NCBI RefSeq assembly: GCF_019635515.1
Contig: NZ_JAHBZI010000001.1
Span: forward strand, 124,001 to 188,000
From: Sphingomonas sp.
GTDB lineage: Bacteria; Pseudomonadota; Alphaproteobacteria; Sphingomonadales; Sphingomonadaceae
DNA length: 64,000 nt
Reading direction: 5' to 3'
The position numbers and the translations under genes were made by a program. The notes beneath the pieces are model-generated. The model had not been told where the DNA came from and made no database searches. It saw nothing but the letters and a program-made list of their open reading frames with translations. How positions within the stretch are numbered: the first letter of the stretch is position 1; every line of letters starts with the position of its first letter. Below are positions 27,904-37,081 of this stretch, piece after piece.

Positions 27904-30006
27904 ATGGCCGAGGAAATCGTACGCCCCAAGCCTTCGCGCGCGCTCGGCACGCCGCTGGCCTCCACGATCGCCGCTATCACCACGATTCTCGGGCTGATCG
28001 TGCTCGCCTGGACGATATTGTTCGTCACCAAGGGGCGGTTCCTGAAGGGGCCGTTCGAGCGGATCGTCGCGGCGCAGACACACCGGCAGGTCAAGGTCGC
28101 GGGCGATTTCCAGCTCTATCTCAACCCGTTCAACGTCAAGTTCGTCGCCGAGGGCTTCAGCATCTCCAACCCCGAATGGGCGGGGCACGGCAATTTCTTC
28201 GAGGCCAGGCGGATCGATTCGCGAATCTCGACCTGGAGCCTGATCACCGGCAACCGGCGGATCAACTGGCTGGGTCTGATCGACGGCCATGCCGATCTGC
28301 AATGGGACAAGGACGGCAAGCGCAACACCTGGACCTTCAGCGAAGAGAAAGGCGAACCGCTCGACCTGCCGGTGATCCGCCGCGCGATCGTCCAGGGGAC
28401 GATGATCCGCTATGTCGATCCGCGGATGCAGATCGAGGCGGGCATCCGCGTGCAGACGGTCGAGGCCAAGGACACCCAATTCGCCAACGCGATCAATTTC
28501 GACGGCAATGGCACGGTGCGCGGCACCCGCTTCACGATGAACGGGGCGCTGCTGACGCCAAACGCGACGGTGGCTGGCGGGCAGAACAAGTTGAAGCTGC
28601 ATGCCGAGGGCGTGCGTACCCAGATCGACGTGTCTGGCACGCTGCCGGGCGCGACCGAGATCGAAGGCGCCGATCTGCGCATGGACATGCGCGGACAGAA
28701 TCTCGCGGACGTGTTTGCGCTGCTTGGCGTCGCGGTGCCCGATACGCGCGGCTACCGGCTGACCTCGGCGCTGACCAAGCAGGAAATCGAATGGCGTTTC
28801 ACGGATCTCACGGGCCGCTTCGGCGCCAGCGATCTTGCCGGACGGATGACCGTGGCGATGACCCAGCCGCGGCTTATGCTGACCGCCGATCTGGCGACGC
28901 GGACGCTCGACATCGTCGATGCCGGGCCGTTCATCGGCTACAGCCCCAGCCAGTCGGTGGCGGGCAAGAGTGCGCTGGTCCAGCGGGTCGGCGGCACACC
29001 CCGCATTCTGCCCGATGCGCCGCTGCGCGTGGAGGCGCTCCGGAATTTCGACGCCAAGGTCAACTGGACGGTGCGCAACGTCCGCGCCGAGAACCTGCCG
29101 GTTTCGAACATCAAGCTCGGGCTGACGCTCGACGACCGGCTGCTCACGCTCGATCCGCTCAACTTCAGCCTCGCGCGCGGCACGGTCTCGTCCGAGATCA
29201 GCATCAACGCGCGGCGCCAGCCGGTCTTCACCGAATATGACATCCGCCTGTCGCCGACGCCGATGGGGGTGTTGCTCGCTGGCTTTGGGGTCGAGGAATC
29301 GGGGACGACCGGCACGCTCAAGGCGCGCATCCAGATGACCGGCAGCGGCAACAGCGTGCGCGATTCGCTGGCGAGCTCGAACGGACGGATCGCGGTGATC
29401 TTGCCCAAGGGCGCGTTCTGGACACGCAATGTGCAATTGAGCGAGCTCGACCTGGGTGTGTTCGTGCAGAAGATGTTCGAGAAGAAGCTGAAGGAGCCGG
29501 TGCAGATCAATTGCGGACTGATCGGCTTCACCGTGCGAAACGGCATCGCCGCCGCCGATCCGATCCTGATCGATACCGAGAAGAATGTGATGCTTGGGCG
29601 CGGCGGGTTCAGCTTCAAGAACGAATCGATCGACCTCGCCTTCCGCGCCGATGGCAAGAAGTTCAGCTTGTTCTCCGCCCAGTCGCCGGTCGGCATCAAC
29701 GGCTATTTCGCGGCGCCGGGGATTTCGGTGCTCTCGCCTGAGCTGATCGCGCGCGCCGGTGCCGGGCTGGGGCTGGGCGTGGTGGCGAGCCCGCTGGCGG
29801 CGATCATCGCGTTCGTCGATGTCGGTGATGCCAAGGCGGCCGATTGCGGCCCGGTGCTGGCCGGTGCCTCGGCACGGGCGCAGCGCACCGAAAAGGGCAA
29901 GCCGCGCGACGATGTCGGCCGGGGAACCACCGCCAAGTCCGAAAGCGGCAAGCAGTCGGGCGCGGAGAGGCAGCAGCAGCGGAAGAAGTTTCTGGGGATC
30001 TTCTGA
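27904..30006 (+). CDS. AsmA family protein
   Basis: The protein has 700 residues. One N-terminal membrane helix (ITTILGLIVLAWTILFVTKG) precedes a long periplasmic region with FERIVAAQTHRQVKVAGDFQLYLNPFNVKFVAEGFSI. This is the AsmA N-terminal signature (conserved linkage of helix, G.(F/L)....P....V.), with beta-groove repeats and an AsmA-like C-terminal domain around VRDSLASSNGRIAVILPKGAFW. The family forms bridges that move phospholipids between membranes or influence outer-membrane assembly. A basic, charged tail (KGKPRDDVGRGTTAKSES) ends the protein. Confidence 0.88.
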   Translation: MAEEIVRPKPSRALGTPLASTIAAITTILGLIVLAWTILFVTKGRFLKGPFERIVAAQTHRQVKVAGDFQLYLNPFNVKFVAEGFSISNPEWAGHGNFFEARRIDSRISTWSLITGNRRINWLGLIDGHADLQWDKDGKRNTWTFSEEKGEPLDLPVIRRAIVQGTMIRYVDPRMQIEAGIRVQTVEAKDTQFANAINFDGNGTVRGTRFTMNGALLTPNATVAGGQNKLKLHAEGVRTQIDVSGTLPGATEIEGADLRMDMRGQNLADVFALLGVAVPDTRGYRLTSALTKQEIEWRFTDLTGRFGASDLAGRMTVAMTQPRLMLTADLATRTLDIVDAGPFIGYSPSQSVAGKSALVQRVGGTPRILPDAPLRVEALRNFDAKVNWTVRNVRAENLPVSNIKLGLTLDDRLLTLDPLNFSLARGTVSSEISINARRQPVFTEYDIRLSPTPMGVLLAGFGVEESGTTGTLKARIQMTGSGNSVRDSLASSNGRIAVILPKGAFWTRNVQLSELDLGVFVQKMFEKKLKEPVQINCGLIGFTVRNGIAAADPILIDTEKNVMLGRGGFSFKNESIDLAFRADGKKFSLFSAQSPVGINGYFAAPGISVLSPELIARAGAGLGLGVVASPLAAIIAFVDVGDAKAADCGPVLAGASARAQRTEKGKPRDDVGRGTTAKSESGKQSGAERQQQRKKFLGIF

Positions 30007-30008
30007 CG

Positions 30009-30665
30009 CTATTTCGACAGCGTCCAGCCGCCTCCGGTCCAGCGGCCCGGCGAGGCATATTCCAGTGCGATCTGCTGGTCGTTCGGCCCCCACAGCATCA
30101 GTTGCATGCCATCAAGCTCCCAACCGCGCAGGCGCGATGCCGGGCTCTGCCTGGAGCAGGACGCGGCGGAGAGTTTGCGGGTGTCGTCACCGGTGCCGTT
30201 GCGGGTGGTGCTGAGCGTGATCGTGCAGATCGGCTTGCCCTGGCGTTTGAGCTTCCAGGCGCCGGCCCATTCGTCATGCCGGGGAAGATGGGTGAAGCCG
30301 GGCATTTCGGGAACGAGATAGAAAAGCGGGCGCTGGAGATCAGGATAGCTGGGAAGCGCGGTCTCATCCTCGACGAAGTGCATCACCGTGTTGCCCCTGG
30401 CATCGAGCAGTGTCGTGCCGTCGAGCAGTCGCCAGGACGTGACCCTGGCGAGCGCGGGGATGCCGGGGCATGCGCGCGGCGTGGCGCGGTAGGTGTCGGG
30501 CGCGATCCGAACTGGGGTGAGCGCGACCGTGCACACGGGCTTGCCGTCGGTCGGCACGAGCTGATGCTTGCCGGCGGTTTCGCGGATAATCTCGTCGCTG
30601 GCCTGGGCGAAGGCGGCCGGGGCGGCGACGAGCAGGACGGAAAGGGCGGCAGCATGGCGGAGCAT
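30009..30665 (-). CDS. Tandem AprI/Inh-type metalloprotease inhibitor-like protein
   Basis: The protein has 218 residues from ATG 30665. Signal peptide LRHAAALSVLLVAAPAAFAQ is followed by two homologous halves. Each carries GKP(V/I)CT(V/I).L, a second Cys 17-25 residues on (RACPG, AASCSRQ), a Trp and a terminal DG...L/(M)L strand pattern, like the Inh (AprI) eight-stranded barrel with its disulfide. Inh proteins inhibit secreted serralysin-type metalloproteases; no protease gene is nearby. The duplication is unusual for a family that is commonly single-domain. Confidence 0.7.
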   Translation of the reverse strand: MLRHAAALSVLLVAAPAAFAQASDEIIRETAGKHQLVPTDGKPVCTVALTPVRIAPDTYRATPRACPGIPALARVTSWRLLDGTTLLDARGNTVMHFVEDETALPSYPDLQRPLFYLVPEMPGFTHLPRHDEWAGAWKLKRQGKPICTITLSTTRNGTGDDTRKLSAASCSRQSPASRLRGWELDGMQLMLWGPNDQQIALEYASPGRWTGGGWTLSK

Positions 30666-30687
30666 GGCTATTCCTGCGATGTGAGGG

Positions 30688-33138
30688 CTAGGTGGCGGCG
30701 TTCTTGCCGAGGAAGCGATTATACGCCCAGCCGATGCCAATCAGGGCAAGGCCGAGTCCGAGGAACGAGAGGATGCGCAGCACGCCATCCAATGCGGAGG
30801 CGTCGATCAGGAACACCTTGAAGGTGACAACGGTCAGCAAGGCGAGCCCGGCGACGCGGAGATCGTGCCGGGCAGCGGCGATGCCACGCCATAGCCAGAA
30901 CAGCGACACGCTGAGCAGGGCTGCCGAATAGCCGGTATTCTCGACGGTGCCGATCGGGCCAGTGAGGAGGTTGCCATGCGCGAGCTGGCGGATCGTGGCG
31001 ACGACCGCGACGAGGGTGAGGGCGGCAGCGCCGACGCGCGTCGCGCGACTGGATGGCAGCGTCCATAGCCAGAAGGCGGCGAGCGCGGCGTGGATCGTCG
31101 CGGCGTTGAGCAAGGGGATCGCGCCGACCGATTGCGGCTCGATTGCGGGGTTGAGCAGCAACAGATCGAACCACGCCAGGCGGGCGAGGCCGAGGATGAG
31201 GAGCGCCTTGCCGAGGGCGTGCAGGCGGGTGCGCGTGAGCAGCAGCCAGCCGGTGGCGAGGCAGGCCTGGGTGAGGAGTGCGCGCTCGATGAAGCCAAGC
31301 GAGAGGAAACGCTCGGGGGTGGCGATCGCAAGGGGCTGCTTGGCGAGGGCGTAGAGCAGGAGGACGCCGACAGTCGCCGCGACTGCGCCGATGAAGCGGC
31401 GGACGCGGTGGTACTGGCGCGGATCGGCGAGCAGGACGAGAGCGAGGATCGTCGGCAGCGCCAGCAGCCGCATCAGGTCGGCGAGATCGGGGAGGAGATT
31501 ATAGGGGAGCCGCTCGCCGGAGAGCGACGACAGGACGAGATTGGCCAGTTGCGCCAGCGGCCAGCCGGCGGCGACCAGGGCGGCTATGAAGGGATAGGCT
31601 GGTAATTCGAACAGTGGCCCGGCGCGGACGTGACGGGCCCAAGCCGCAAGCGCGGCCATCATCAGCACCAGCGGGATCGCCAGCCACTCGAACGGCGCGA
31701 ATTGCGCCATGCCCAAAGCGGCGAGGAAGCCGGTTAGCGCGGTCGCGGCGGTCAACTGGGCGACGTCTCCGCCAGCGCGCAGGCGCCAGGCGAGGCTGGC
31801 AGTGGCTGTGGCGGCGGCGAGTTCGAGCAGGCCCCAGGTCCAGTCGGCGAGCAGGAAGGGCGCGGCGGCGTGGGTGATGAGGAGCGACCCGGCCGTGCCG
31901 AGCAGCGCGACTGCCGCCCAGCCGCGTCCGCGCGCGGCGAGGAAATGTCCGGGGATCGCGAAGATCGCGGTGGCGAAGATCGCCGCGATCGGGGTGGCGG
32001 CGGTTTCGGGCTGGAGCAGCGCCAGCGCTTCGAGCAGGAGCAGCAGCGCCGCCGAGGCAGGGGCGGCGGGCAGATAGACCGGATCGCGCCAGGCGAGGAA
32101 CAACGCGGCGGCGGAAAGGACGAGATAGAAACACCATGCCAACGGGTCGAAATCGAGCGCGGGGGCGAGGGCAATGATCTGGACGAAGCCGGCGAGCAGC
32201 GGCGCGAGGCGCAACCAGGGATTGCGGAGCCCGGTGGCGGGCAGCGCCGCGCTGGAGCCGGCGGCTAGCGCCATCGTGAACGCGCCGACCGCCGAGAGAT
32301 CGCCGATATTGCCGGTGCGCGCGAAGATGAGGAAATTGACCCAGCCGAACCCGGCGGCGCTCGCGGCGAGCGCGAGCCAGCCCCAGCCGCGATGCACGGC
32401 GAGGCCGAACAAGGCGGCGACGAGCAAAGCGAGATAGACCAGCAGCGGGCCGACCCCGGCGGCGTCGAAGCCGGCGACGAGCGGGGCCATGAACCCGCCG
32501 AGAAGCGCCATCACCGCGGTCGGCGGCCCGTGGCGCAGCGACAGGCCGAGCGCGATCGCCGTGACCGCGAGCACCGCGAAAAATGCCGGGAGCGGGGCAA
32601 TCAGATGGTAGAGCGCGGCGGCGAGGTAGAGCGTGGCGTAGAGGCTGGCGATGCCGGCGCCGGCAAGTGCCTGGGCGACGCGCGGATCGCTGGCGGTGGC
32701 CGGCAGGCGGCGCGCGGTTTCGCTGGCGGCGATCAGCGCGAGCGCGAACAGCGCGGCGAGCGCGGTACGCGCGCCGGGCCCGATCAGCCCGGAGTCGATC
32801 GAATAGCGGACGAGGAAGAATCCGGCGAGCACCAGCGCCGCGCCGCCGATCCAGATCGGCAGCCGTCCGCCGATCAGGCTTTCGAGGCTGAAGCGGGGCT
32901 GGGCGGGCGCGGGCGGCGCGGGTGGCGGTTCGGGTGGAGCGAGCGCTACCGGCGGCGGCGCGGCGATCGACACCGCCGCCGCCATTTTGCGGACCGAAGT
33001 TGGTTCACCCTCGCGCCGATCGAGCCGGGCAAGCAGCGATTCGACTCTCCGCAGCTCTTGCTCCAGAAAGTTCAGGCGCCGCAGAACGACCGCAAAGGCC
33101 GCGGCGACGCCGAGCGCGAGAAGGAGTGTCCATCCCAT
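30688..33138 (-). CDS. DUF2339 polytopic membrane protein
   Basis: The protein has 816 residues with more than 20 hydrophobic segments. An N-terminal helix then a short coiled-coil (RLNFLEQELRRVESLLARLDRRE) and a Pro/Ala-rich linker lead to FSLESLIGGRLPIWIGGAALVLAGFFLVRYSID, the hallmark block of DUF2339 (IGG.(L/R)...W.G...L.LG..F..). Function is unknown. It lies 22 bp upstream of the protease-inhibitor-like gene on the same strand, so the two probably share a transcript. Confidence 0.9.
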   Translation of the reverse strand: MGWTLLLALGVAAAFAVVLRRLNFLEQELRRVESLLARLDRREGEPTSVRKMAAAVSIAAPPPVALAPPEPPPAPPAPAQPRFSLESLIGGRLPIWIGGAALVLAGFFLVRYSIDSGLIGPGARTALAALFALALIAASETARRLPATASDPRVAQALAGAGIASLYATLYLAAALYHLIAPLPAFFAVLAVTAIALGLSLRHGPPTAVMALLGGFMAPLVAGFDAAGVGPLLVYLALLVAALFGLAVHRGWGWLALAASAAGFGWVNFLIFARTGNIGDLSAVGAFTMALAAGSSAALPATGLRNPWLRLAPLLAGFVQIIALAPALDFDPLAWCFYLVLSAAALFLAWRDPVYLPAAPASAALLLLLEALALLQPETAATPIAAIFATAIFAIPGHFLAARGRGWAAVALLGTAGSLLITHAAAPFLLADWTWGLLELAAATATASLAWRLRAGGDVAQLTAATALTGFLAALGMAQFAPFEWLAIPLVLMMAALAAWARHVRAGPLFELPAYPFIAALVAAGWPLAQLANLVLSSLSGERLPYNLLPDLADLMRLLALPTILALVLLADPRQYHRVRRFIGAVAATVGVLLLYALAKQPLAIATPERFLSLGFIERALLTQACLATGWLLLTRTRLHALGKALLILGLARLAWFDLLLLNPAIEPQSVGAIPLLNAATIHAALAAFWLWTLPSSRATRVGAAALTLVAVVATIRQLAHGNLLTGPIGTVENTGYSAALLSVSLFWLWRGIAAARHDLRVAGLALLTVVTFKVFLIDASALDGVLRILSFLGLGLALIGIGWAYNRFLGKNAAT

Positions 33139-33200
33139 CGTGCCGCTTGTTGCACAGCCGCGCGTGGATGTCGCGCGGGGTTCTAAAGGGGAGAGGCCAA

Positions 33201-33902
33201 GTGATTGTCTTCGGATCGACCTTGTCGCCGTACGTGCGCAAGGTGATGGCGTTCGGTGCCGAGAAGGGGCTGGAGCTGGAGTTGCAGGCGGCAGGAATGG
33301 GGCGCGGCGGGCCCGATTTCGAAGCGGCGAGCCCGTTTCGCAAGATGCCAGGCTTCAAACATGACGACTTCCTGATCTCGGACTCGACCGCGATCATCAC
33401 CTATCTCGAGGCGCAGTTCCCCGAGCCCAACCTGATTCCGCTCGACCCCCGCAACCGCGCCCGGGCGATCTGGTTCGAAGAATTCGCCGACACGCTGATG
33501 ATGGCGGCGGGCGGCGCGATCTTCGGCAACCGTTTCGTCAAGCCGAGGGTGCTCAAGATGGACGCCGATCACGATGCCGCCGACGCCGCCGAGCGCGACC
33601 TGTTGCCGCCGGTCTTCGACTATCTGGAAAGTGCGATTCCCGATAGCGGCTTCCTGATCGAGGACCGCATCACGCTGGCCGATATCGCCGTGGCCAGCCC
33701 GATCGCGACACTCGGCTGCATCGGCGTGGCGAGCTGCCCGGACAAATATCCGCGCCTGACCGCCTGGGCGGCGGCGATCCTTGCCCGGCCGAGCTTCGCG
33801 GGAATACTCGCCAAGGATCAGGCGGTGGTGGCGGCGATGGGCGGGCCGGCGCTGCCGGACGATACCGCGCCGCGCGTTGGAAATGGCGACAAGAAGAGCT
33901 AG
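33201..33902 (+). CDS. Glutathione S-transferase family protein
   Basis: The protein has 233 residues from GTG 33201 with AGGGGAGAGG upstream. The N-terminal thioredoxin-like domain has FGSTLSPYVRKVMAFGAEKGLE (Ser/Tyr near the glutathione site), MPGFKHDDFLISDSTAIITYLE (cis-Pro and the SxxI glutathione-binding Ser). The helical C-terminal domain has FLIEDRITLADIAVASPIA (GST N-capping box). It conjugates or reduces an unknown substrate. Overlap with neighbours is absent; dapF starts 11 bp after its stop. Confidence 0.9.
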   Translation: MIVFGSTLSPYVRKVMAFGAEKGLELELQAAGMGRGGPDFEAASPFRKMPGFKHDDFLISDSTAIITYLEAQFPEPNLIPLDPRNRARAIWFEEFADTLMMAAGGAIFGNRFVKPRVLKMDADHDAADAAERDLLPPVFDYLESAIPDSGFLIEDRITLADIAVASPIATLGCIGVASCPDKYPRLTAWAAAILARPSFAGILAKDQAVVAAMGGPALPDDTAPRVGNGDKKS

Positions 33903-33913
33903 GCGCTTCGGCG

Positions 33914-34846
33914 ATGCAGCGGATCGCCTTCACCAAATGCCATGGATCGGGGAATGATTTCCCGCTGATCGACGCGCGTGCGCTCGATCTGAGCGATACG
34001 GAGTGGGCGGTGCTCGCGCGGGTGTTTTCCGATCGTACCGGACCGGTTGGCGGGGATGGCATTCTCCTGCTGACGGAAGGAGATGATGAGCATGCTTTTG
34101 GGATGCGGATGTTTAATTCGGATGGGTCGGAGGCGGAGACTTGTCTGAACGGGCTGCGGTGCGTGGCTCGGGCGGGGTTCGAGGCGCTGGGGATCGATGC
34201 GGCGCGGGTGAGGTTGCAGACCTCGAGCGCCGAAGTGGCGCGGGCCGAGGCGATCGCCCCGGGGGTGGTCAGCGTGCGGACTTCGGCGCGGGCGTCGCTG
34301 GGGATCGCGGCGACCGGGCCACTGAGCGGACTGCCGAGCACGCGCGACTTCACCGCCGTTTCGATGCCCAATCCGCATCTGATCGCGTTTGTCGAGGCAG
34401 TGAACGAGGCCGAGCTGGTCGCGCTTGGCGCGTGGTGCGAGGCGGCGCCGCCGCTGTTACCCGAGCGCGCCAATGTCTCGTTCGTCGAGATGCATGGATC
34501 CGACCTGTTCGTGAGAACGTATGAGCGGGGAGTGGGGCTGACCAATGCGTGCGGGAGCGCGATGGCGGCCGCGGTGTTCGCGGCGGGGCTGACCGGACGG
34601 GTGGCTTGGGGGCGCGAGGTGATCGTGTTCAACAAGGGCGGGCTGGTGCGTGGCAGCGCCGCTTCGCCCGCGGACGGCGCCGAAGTGACGATCACCGGCA
34701 ATGCGACGTTCGAATGGGACGGCACGATCGGCGCCGACGGCAGCGGGCTGGAAGTGACGCGGCGGCGCGGCGACGAGACCGCGGCGTGGGACGCGGCGCT
34801 CGCCCAAATCTCTTCGAACAACGCCGCGTCCCCGCCGATCCGGTAA
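33914..34846 (+). CDS. dapF: Diaminopimelate epimerase
   Basis: The protein has 310 residues. KCHGSGNDFPLIDAR opens the N-terminal domain. The two catalytic cysteines are Cys77 in NSDGSEAETCLNGLRC and Cys213 in TNACGSAMAA. GPVGGDGILLL and SMPNPHLIAFV are further DapF blocks. It converts LL- to meso-diaminopimelate for lysine and peptidoglycan. The usual motif is CGNG (or CGNGxRC); here it reads CLNG, and the protein is longer than typical (about 275), so it is a divergent member and a related epimerase cannot be excluded. Confidence 0.83.
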   Translation: MQRIAFTKCHGSGNDFPLIDARALDLSDTEWAVLARVFSDRTGPVGGDGILLLTEGDDEHAFGMRMFNSDGSEAETCLNGLRCVARAGFEALGIDAARVRLQTSSAEVARAEAIAPGVVSVRTSARASLGIAATGPLSGLPSTRDFTAVSMPNPHLIAFVEAVNEAELVALGAWCEAAPPLLPERANVSFVEMHGSDLFVRTYERGVGLTNACGSAMAAAVFAAGLTGRVAWGREVIVFNKGGLVRGSAASPADGAEVTITGNATFEWDGTIGADGSGLEVTRRRGDETAAWDAALAQISSNNAASPPIR

Positions 34847-34934
34847 GCCGTCCCCGGGGCCACGGTGACCCAGCCCCGGATCGCGCAGCAACTGGCACCC
34901 CTACACCACAACTAACCAAATAAGCACTTTTTAC

Positions 34935-34966
34935 TTGACATCGTCACGCTTATCTGGCACTAGATA
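34935..34966 (+). promoter_or_regulatory. Candidate promoter and operator of the GTA cluster
   Basis: A consensus -35 TTGACA (34935-34940) is followed by the inverted repeat TATCT-N6-AGATA (34951-34966), which covers the expected -10 area (CTAGAT or TAGATA, spacing 19-20, long). The palindrome would suit a dimeric regulator. No CtrA-type TTAA-N7-TTAA was found here. Confidence 0.4.
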
Positions 34967-34990
34967 GGCACGCTGCAGAATTGCGAGTCG

Positions 34991-35021
34991 GGGCCGGGCG
35001 GAAACGCTTCCGGCCCTTTTT
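34991..35021 (+). terminator. Intrinsic terminator upstream of the GTA terminase
   Basis: GGGCCGGGCG...CGCTTCCGGCCC forms a GAAA-capped GC stem followed by TTTTT. It lies 145 bp after dapF but only about 50 bp after the candidate GTA promoter, so it may end dapF transcription or act as a leader attenuator of the GTA operon. Confidence 0.7.
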
Positions 35022-35096
35022 CATGCGATCGCGGCGGTTTGGGGGGAGGGGTCGATGCGGGCGGGCATCGGCCCCTTTTGCGTTGGGAGGGATCGG

Positions 35097-35594
35097 ATGG
35101 GGACGCATCGGGCGGTGATCGCCGACGGCTATAGCGCTTTCGAGGGGCGCAAATGGGTGCGCTGGACCGCGAAGATGCGCGAGCGCTTTCTCGATCACCT
35201 CGCCGCGACCTGCAACGTCAAAGCCTCGGCCGAATTTATCGGCGTCGATCCGGTATCGGTCTATGCGCTGCGGCGGCGCGAGCCCAAGTTCGCCGATGCC
35301 TGGGGCGAGGCGCTGGCCCTCGGCTATGAGATGCTCGAGACGTTGCTGGTCGGTCATGCGCTGTCGGGCGACGATAGCGATGTTCTCAACTGTGGCGCGG
35401 AACCGCGCTCGGGCCCGGTGCGCGTCGATCTGGCGTTGCGACTGCTGAGCATGCACCGCAATGCCGAGGGCAAGCCGACGCGCGGCGGACCCAAGCGGCA
35501 GTTCGCAGCGCCGGAGGAAACCGACGCGGTACTGATGAAAAAGCTGGCGGCGATCGCGGCGCGGCGCGCGCGTGCGCAGGCCGAGCAGCCATGA
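35097..35594 (+). CDS. GTA terminase small subunit-like protein (g1)
   Basis: The protein has 165 residues from ATG 35097 with GGGAGGG upstream; an ATG at 35055 is in frame. WTAKMRERFLDHLAATCNVKASAEFIGVDPVSVYALRRREPKFADAW is a helix-turn-helix of the small-terminase type. It sits directly before TerL (4-bp ATGA overlap), matching GTA g1. Small terminase recognises DNA and regulates the packaging motor; in GTAs it supports near-random packaging of host DNA. Confidence 0.82.
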   Translation: MGTHRAVIADGYSAFEGRKWVRWTAKMRERFLDHLAATCNVKASAEFIGVDPVSVYALRRREPKFADAWGEALALGYEMLETLLVGHALSGDDSDVLNCGAEPRSGPVRVDLALRLLSMHRNAEGKPTRGGPKRQFAAPEETDAVLMKKLAAIAARRARAQAEQP

Positions 35595-36910
35595 GCGGCG
35601 CGCAGGCGCAGGCCGATGCGCTGATCGACCAATTGCTGGCCTTGCCCGAGGACGAGCGGCTCGAAGCGGTGCGGGCGATGTCAGCCCCGCAACGGCGCGA
35701 GTTCGCGGCGCGGTGGCGGGCATGGGCGCATGGCGGCCAGCGGATGCCGCCGGGCGACTGGCGGGTATGGCTGATCCGCGCCGGGCGCGGATTTGGCAAG
35801 ACGCGGGCAGGCGCGGAATGGGTGTGTGAGGTGGCACGCAGCATCGCCGGCGCGCGTATCGCTCTGGTCGGCGCCAATGCCGACGATGTCCGCCAGGTGA
35901 TGATCGAGGGGCCGAGCGGGCTGGTGGACGTGGCGCGCGCCGATGAGCGCCCGGTATGGCACCGGGCGTCGCGCGAACTGCACTGGCCCAATGGCACGAT
36001 CGCCAGCGTCTATTCGGCGGAGGCGCCCGAGCGGCTGCGCGGCCCCGAGCATGAGGCGGCGTGGTGCGACGAGCTCGGCAAATGGCGCAACGCCGATGCG
36101 ACGTGGGACAATCTGGTGATGACGATGCGGCGCGGCGAGCGGCCGCGCATCGTGGTGACGACGACGCCGCGATCGACGCGGCTGATCCATCGCATCCGGG
36201 CGCTGCCGAGCATGATCGAGACGACCGGGCGGACGCGCGACAATCCGCATCTGCCGGCGAGCTTCGTCGCCGCGATGGTGGAGGAATATGGCGGTACGCT
36301 GAAAGGCCGGCAGGAACTGGAAGGCGAGCTGATCGAGGAAGTCGCGGGCGCGCTGTGGTCACGTGCGCTGATCGAGGCGCGGCGGGTGCGGACCGCGCCG
36401 GCGCTGGTGCGGGTGGTGGTGGGCGTCGATCCGCCGGCGGGCGTGGGCGGCGACGCCTGCGGGATCGTCGCGGTCGGGCTGGGCGCGGACGGCCGTGGCT
36501 ATGTCCTGGAGGATGCCAGCGTGTCGGGACAGGCGCCCGAGGGCTGGGCGCGGGCGGTGGCGGCGTGCGCGGCGCGCCGGGGCGCGGACCGCGTGATCGC
36601 CGAAAAGAACCAGGGCGGTTCAATGGTCGAAAGCGTGCTGCGCGCGGCCGACGCGGTGCTGCCGGTGCGGCTGGTCCATGCCAGCCGCGGCAAGAGCGCG
36701 CGGGCCGAGCCGGTCTCGGCGCTCTATGAGAGCGGCAAGGTGTGGCACGCGGGCGCGTTTCCGGCGCTGGAGGATGAGCTTCGCGGGCTGCAGGCGGGCG
36801 GCGGCTATGAAGGGCCGGGGCGCTCGCCTGACCGCGCGGATGCGTTGGTATGGGCGCTGAGCGAGCTGATGCTGCGCAAGCGCGGGCGGCCGGCGGTTCG
36901 GGGGATCTGA
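35591..36910 (+). CDS. GTA terminase large subunit (g2, packaging ATPase)
   Basis: The protein has 439 residues. The Walker A motif RAGRGFGKTRAG (Lys70) and EHEAAWCDELGKW (Walker B region, acidic DE) lie in the ATPase half. The nuclease half contains VVGVDPPAGVGGDACGIVAVG (first catalytic Asp) and AEKNQGGSMVESVLR. It powers DNA entry into the prohead and cuts it. The fit to the HK97/GTA-type TerL is strong. The next phage gene (portal) is 1.6 kb away, interrupted by two cargo genes and a repeat. Confidence 0.93.
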   Translation: MSGAQAQADALIDQLLALPEDERLEAVRAMSAPQRREFAARWRAWAHGGQRMPPGDWRVWLIRAGRGFGKTRAGAEWVCEVARSIAGARIALVGANADDVRQVMIEGPSGLVDVARADERPVWHRASRELHWPNGTIASVYSAEAPERLRGPEHEAAWCDELGKWRNADATWDNLVMTMRRGERPRIVVTTTPRSTRLIHRIRALPSMIETTGRTRDNPHLPASFVAAMVEEYGGTLKGRQELEGELIEEVAGALWSRALIEARRVRTAPALVRVVVGVDPPAGVGGDACGIVAVGLGADGRGYVLEDASVSGQAPEGWARAVAACAARRGADRVIAEKNQGGSMVESVLRAADAVLPVRLVHASRGKSARAEPVSALYESGKVWHAGAFPALEDELRGLQAGGGYEGPGRSPDRADALVWALSELMLRKRGRPAVRGI

Positions 36911-37081
36911 GCGCGTGGAATCCGCTCCCGCCCAGGGAGCGCGCGAGGTCGCGGGCAGCCGCGACGGACAGGGGGACGGAATTTCCGCGGCTGGTTGGTC
37001 GTTCGCCTCTCCCTCCATCGCCTTTGGCCCGACCTCCCCCTCGGGCGGGAAGATTCGAGTAAAACCAAATAGGAGAATGGG

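Noticed and set aside
27760..30093. A 777-residue frame on the - strand opposite the AsmA-like gene
   Set aside because: Shadow of a GC-rich gene, and it overlaps the rpmI promoter.
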